Below, one piece after another: positions 60,300 to 64,000 of a stretch of DNA of 64,000 nt (positions within the stretch are counted from its first letter, which is position 1; every line of letters starts with the position of its first letter). Under the pieces are notes generated by a model that saw nothing but the letters and a program-made list of their open reading frames with translations, made no database searches and was not told where the DNA came from. The stretch is taken from assembly GCF_902686445.1 (NCBI RefSeq), contig NC_062232.1, positions 68,961,440 through 69,025,439 on the forward strand. Direction: 5' to 3'. The translations under genes were made by a program, and so were the position numbers. The stretch comes from Sciurus carolinensis. Its lineage: Eukaryota; Chordata; Mammalia; Rodentia; Sciuridae.

Positions 60300-62155
60300 A
60301 TCTTTTTTGGACTGACACCATCAAAAATTTATGCAAGCATATTTTCCTCATGTTATATCTCTATGCATTAAGGTACCACATCAATAACAAGGTTCTCAGT
60401 CATCACAAGTATTTGTCATAAGTATATTATTTTTTGTTAGTAGCTCACTGAATATAAACAAATCCAAAAGTGCTCATTGTATTAAAGACTGTACCATTTT
60501 GGAAAGTTAATTTACTTAGAAATTGAACAGCATGACAAGCATCTTGTTTAAGCCTAAAATATTCATGAATGAAGTTTGGATTTCACAAAATTTGACATAT
60601 AAAATGAGTATATTTTCAACTACCATTTTTTTGTCAATTCTCTGAAGACAAATCATCTTCATTTATTTCCAGACTCAATCAACTTGCCAGCAGATGGCAT
60701 TATTGTTATTTTATAATGTCCTTAAATAAAAAGAGGAAAATAAGAGAGCCATAAATTAATTTCCCAAAATGCTGTCATTTACATCGGAAACAGAAATATG
60801 CCATATTTTTGTTTCTGATTTATATTGCATAGGTATGAAAATAGGTCCACATCACACATTGTAAACACTGGGCAATATATACCCTTTGGAAAAAGAGTTC
60901 ATAGCAACAAAATCAATAATATGCATCTACATAGCAAGCTATGCATATAATTACTTCAAATAGAATTTTTAAAATTATTTTAATTTTTTCTCTGAATAAT
61001 ATATACATGTTTTTAGGATCATTACCTCAAGCAGATTGTCACTAAATGTTTAATTGCTGCAGTTTTGGATCTTTTTTATTTTCTATCTACAGTTTTCAGC
61101 ACTATACTGACCATGAATGAATTTATGTAAGATGAGGCTCAAGATGAGAGTTTGGAGGAGAAAGACTTTGATATAACTTCCAAATGTGCCAACACCTTTA
61201 CTAGTCCTGAATAATGGAAGTAGAAGGCCTCCACTGAGATTTATCGGGCACCTTGAACACCAGTTACAGTTACAGATGTACAAAGTGCTGATGATTCCTC
61301 TCTCACTACCAGGTTTATAATACATACCACCCTTTGACAAGTCATTCTTTTGTGGAGGTTAAACAAATAACAACAAATAAAATACAGTCAAAATAACTGT
61401 TCAAACTTATTCTGGTCCTGCTTGTGTCCTGTCTCATCAATTCAGAACTTTCTCTTCAAGTCTCCTCCCCACAGCTATTTTTGGGAATCCCCAGAGGAGA
61501 ATCAGCTTGAGTTAATGAGCAGCCATCCTGGCTGCCATCTGGATCTTTCTATTTTACTCCTTGAGGCAGCAGATGCTTTGATTTGCTTATTTTGATGATC
61601 TATATCAAGGTTAGGATGGAGAGTCAGACATGAATTAGCAGTGTCTCTTATGACATGGTATTTTTAAAAAATCAATATCCAATGGTTATATATAAGGACA
61701 TAAAGTGATATAATATTTGCTACAAGTCCTCTTAACTCTGTAAAGGTACCTAGGTGTCATATTGTTACTGTTGTCAGAGATTGTTCTCAATCCACAGATA
61801 CTGCTAATGCTATAGATACATAAGACCTCTCTAGTCACTGATGACTTCTTATATTGTCATGAAATAATTTTTCTCTTCCAACTTTTCTTTATGACATATG
61901 TCCCATTGTGGCATCATATTTGGATCATAAATATTTCTGTTTGAATAATTATTTAAATTTCTATTTAGTATACTCTCCACAGTTTTGAGGACCCTGGATA
62001 GAATGTTATATAAATGAAATAAAACTGTTCTATTAAAAAAACTTTCTGAACCTTCACTGCTAGGGCAATACTATTGATAAAGTATGCATAACTGACTCAT
62101 TTCTGCTCTAATAATAATGCCATCATGGATAAAATTTTATAAATGTTATTCATCA
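60300..62155. other. Unique sequence, no recognised feature
   Basis: The least repeat-dense stretch. 61000-61620 is more even in base composition and carries an 85-codon antisense frame (61083-61340) with no recognisable domain and no clear splice context. It could be conserved non-coding or untranslated sequence, but I have no evidence for a gene. Confidence 0.4.
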
Positions 62156-62164
62156 AGTATAATG

Positions 62165-62345
62165 TAAAATGTTTTTCTTATGTCATATGAGATTTAATCC
62201 CCTCAAGATCTATAAGGGTTAATGTTTACACATGAGGAAACAGGATCAGAAAAATCAAAGGACTGGCCCGAAAACATTTGACCACTAAGTGACAAAGCTG
62301 GAGTTCAAACCAGGTTCTACCTCTAGTAACTGAGATTATGTCACT
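62165..62345 (+). mobile_element. MIR SINE
   Basis: 'acacatgaggaaacaggatc', 'agctggagttcaaaccaggt'. Confidence 0.75.
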
Positions 62346-62349
62346 AAAA

Positions 62350-63120
62350 AGGCCACCCATGGGTCTTCTTTGGCAGGTGTCAAGCATGCAATGGTCACAA
62401 ATGTAAAGTGTAATTTTAAAATATTTAAATGTCAATATAAATAAACAATAGAACCAGTCCAACCTCAGAGATTATTTCTCCCAGCCCCTCATTTTACTAA
62501 GAAAGAAATTCTGACCCAGACCTGGGAAGTGAGTGAACTAAATGAGAAGAAAATGATTCCGTCTGTTTCCCTTTTAATTCTCTAACAGTGCTAAGGTTAG
62601 AAAAAAAACTGTAATTTCCTTTGTGTGCACATTTTAGGTCAAGATGAAAAATTATTCTCTGTGAACCACATCATTGGTATTGCAAACCAAGAGAAAAGTT
62701 GGCATATGGGAGAACATAACTTTGAAGACAGTAAAAGAGGAAGATTTTCATGACTAAATAGGGTGTATCCATTCTCTCCTACCTGTAATCTACTTCCAAG
62801 AATATCTATTCAGGGCTCAGTTCCAGGAATACAACCCTCAACAGCAGGAAATGATACATCAGTGTAAAGGGGTTTAGCATTATTCCCTGAAACAAAGCAC
62901 TCTACTTAAATATTTCACAGAAACATTATTTAAATTGGTCTACTATATCCTGTTAACCAGCTGATTATTCCTGACCTATACATAATGTATTAGGAAAGAA
63001 AAACTAAAACAAAATGGGACATTAAAAAAAGCATTCTGTTCATATATAAGGTTGTCTTCTGGGTTTTCCCAGCTTTATTAGCCCTCTACTTAGACTAAAC
63101 AAGAAGGACACTATCATTTT
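62350..63120. other. No recognised feature
   Basis: Nothing supportable. Confidence 0.4.
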
Positions 63121-63129
63121 CTGTGCACT

Positions 63130-63320
63130 AATTATAATAGTCAAGTACAGTGCATACATTATATCACTCAATTCCATAACAACCCAATATAGTAGGTAAT
63201 ATTATCTCCACAGATGAAGATATAAACCAAGATAATTTAAATAACTAAATTGATAGTGTTGGAACTGTGAGATGAGCCAAAGCTGGTCTCCATACTAAGT
63301 ATTACTACCATGCTGCCTAT
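63130..63320 (+). mobile_element. MIR SINE
   Basis: 'gtaatattatctccacagat' and the end 'ctccatactaagtattacta' follow MIR. Confidence 0.6.
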
Positions 63321-63324
63321 GTTG

Positions 63325-64000
63325 AGGGAGATCTTGCAAATACCTGACCAAAAAATTAAAATGAATCAAAAAGAAGAAAGGCACTGCCAGGTAAATCTCA
63401 TTTCTTTATTTTGTTGCCTGTGTCATCATTTCTTCAACCAAGATGCTAATTAATGGCAGTTCTTGCAATTTAAAGGAAAGTAATTCAGCATTAAGAATTT
63501 TTCTCCTTGCTTCTTTTCTTACAAGTTTTGCACTTCTTCTAATTACAGCTATGAAATAAGTACAACTTAACTTTAATTCTGTTGTTTCTCAGTTCTGAAG
63601 ATACCTAAATCATTAAAGAGTTTTGTTGTTGTTCTTCTTCTTCTTCATTCAGGATTTGCTTCTTTAATAGTACATTAAATTTATGCATGCCTAGAGTTTT
63701 AAATAAAGATTTATCTGTCCTCTTCCTAATCATGAATCCAACTTCTTTTAAATCAATTAAGTAAACCACTTTGGAGCCCATCTACTAAATCCTTTGTAGA
63801 TAAAAGTCTTTGAACTTTATATCTTATGAAATAACCCAAAATATGCAATTAATAGCCTACTGGTCTCTAAAGTAGGTAGCTTTCTGATATTTGGGGAGGT
63901 AACAATTATTTCTGTGCAGTTTGCTAACAGATACTTAAGTAAAACATCAATATTTTATGTTTACATTCCTGTTGCCATGTTTTCAATTATTTCTAGAACT
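63325..64000. other. No recognised feature
   Basis: Unique AT-rich sequence with a short GTT/CTT-rich stretch near 63625-63650. Confidence 0.4.

Noticed and set aside
61083..61340. 85-codon antisense frame as a host exon
   Set aside because: No recognisable protein similarity and no convincing splice sites.
1..64000. CRISPR arrays, operons, tRNA or rRNA genes
   Set aside because: None seen. The only tRNA-like sequences are SINE bodies, and the sequence is clearly mammalian.

Overview
This is a eukaryotic, mammalian window with no bacterial-type gene organisation: long AT-rich non-coding DNA, microsatellites, and dense interspersed repeats. The SINEs point to a squirrel-family rodent (Sciuridae: squirrel, ground squirrel or marmot). 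There are several dimeric SINEs with a B1-like (7SL-derived) left half and an ID-like (tRNA-derived) right half, the arrangement described as MEN in squirrels, together with ID monomers. Old mammalian repeats (MIR, L2, L1M, MER5-like, Tigger-like, MaLR-like LTRs) are interleaved. I recognise no host protein-coding exon, tRNA, rRNA or snRNA gene, so the window reads as intergenic or intronic repeat-rich DNA.

Layout: 1-4234 is a nearly complete endogenous retrovirus (ERV copy 1; its 5' LTR is cut by the window edge) inserted in old L1 sequence. 4.2-18 kb holds old L1, L2, MIR, a Tigger-like DNA transposon and a few SINEs. 19774-24677 is a complete related provirus (copy 2) with two LTRs and a perfect 6-bp target duplication. 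24.7-37.3 kb is mixed repeats, including an ERV1-like solo LTR (26.2-26.7 kb), an MER5-like element and a decayed retroviral pol fragment (33.9-34.5 kb). 37367-37787 is a solo LTR of the copy 1/2 family with a 6-bp target duplication, and 38.4-38.74 kb holds another candidate solo LTR. 41.8-43.8 kb and 45-60.3 kb are dominated by L1 copies in both orientations, including a large divergent pair. 60.3-64 kb is mostly unique sequence with two MIRs.

The most interesting content is the ERV family. Both copies have a tRNA-Lys(1,2)-like primer binding site, a broken betaretrovirus-like gag start, about 1.9 kb of shared AT-rich sequence with no recognisable viral gene in place of pro/pol and most of env, the C-terminal end of a type-D-like envelope TM subunit, and, between env and the 3' LTR, repeated motifs matching the two internal-loop motifs of the Mason-Pfizer/simian type D constitutive transport element (CTE). 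They look like members of a non-autonomous, internally deleted family of type-D betaretroviral ancestry that kept the cis signals (LTR, PBS, PPT, CTE-like RNA). All viral frames are broken.

Everything was read by eye. Repeat family names are recognition from memory of family hallmarks, and boundaries of old repeats are approximate.
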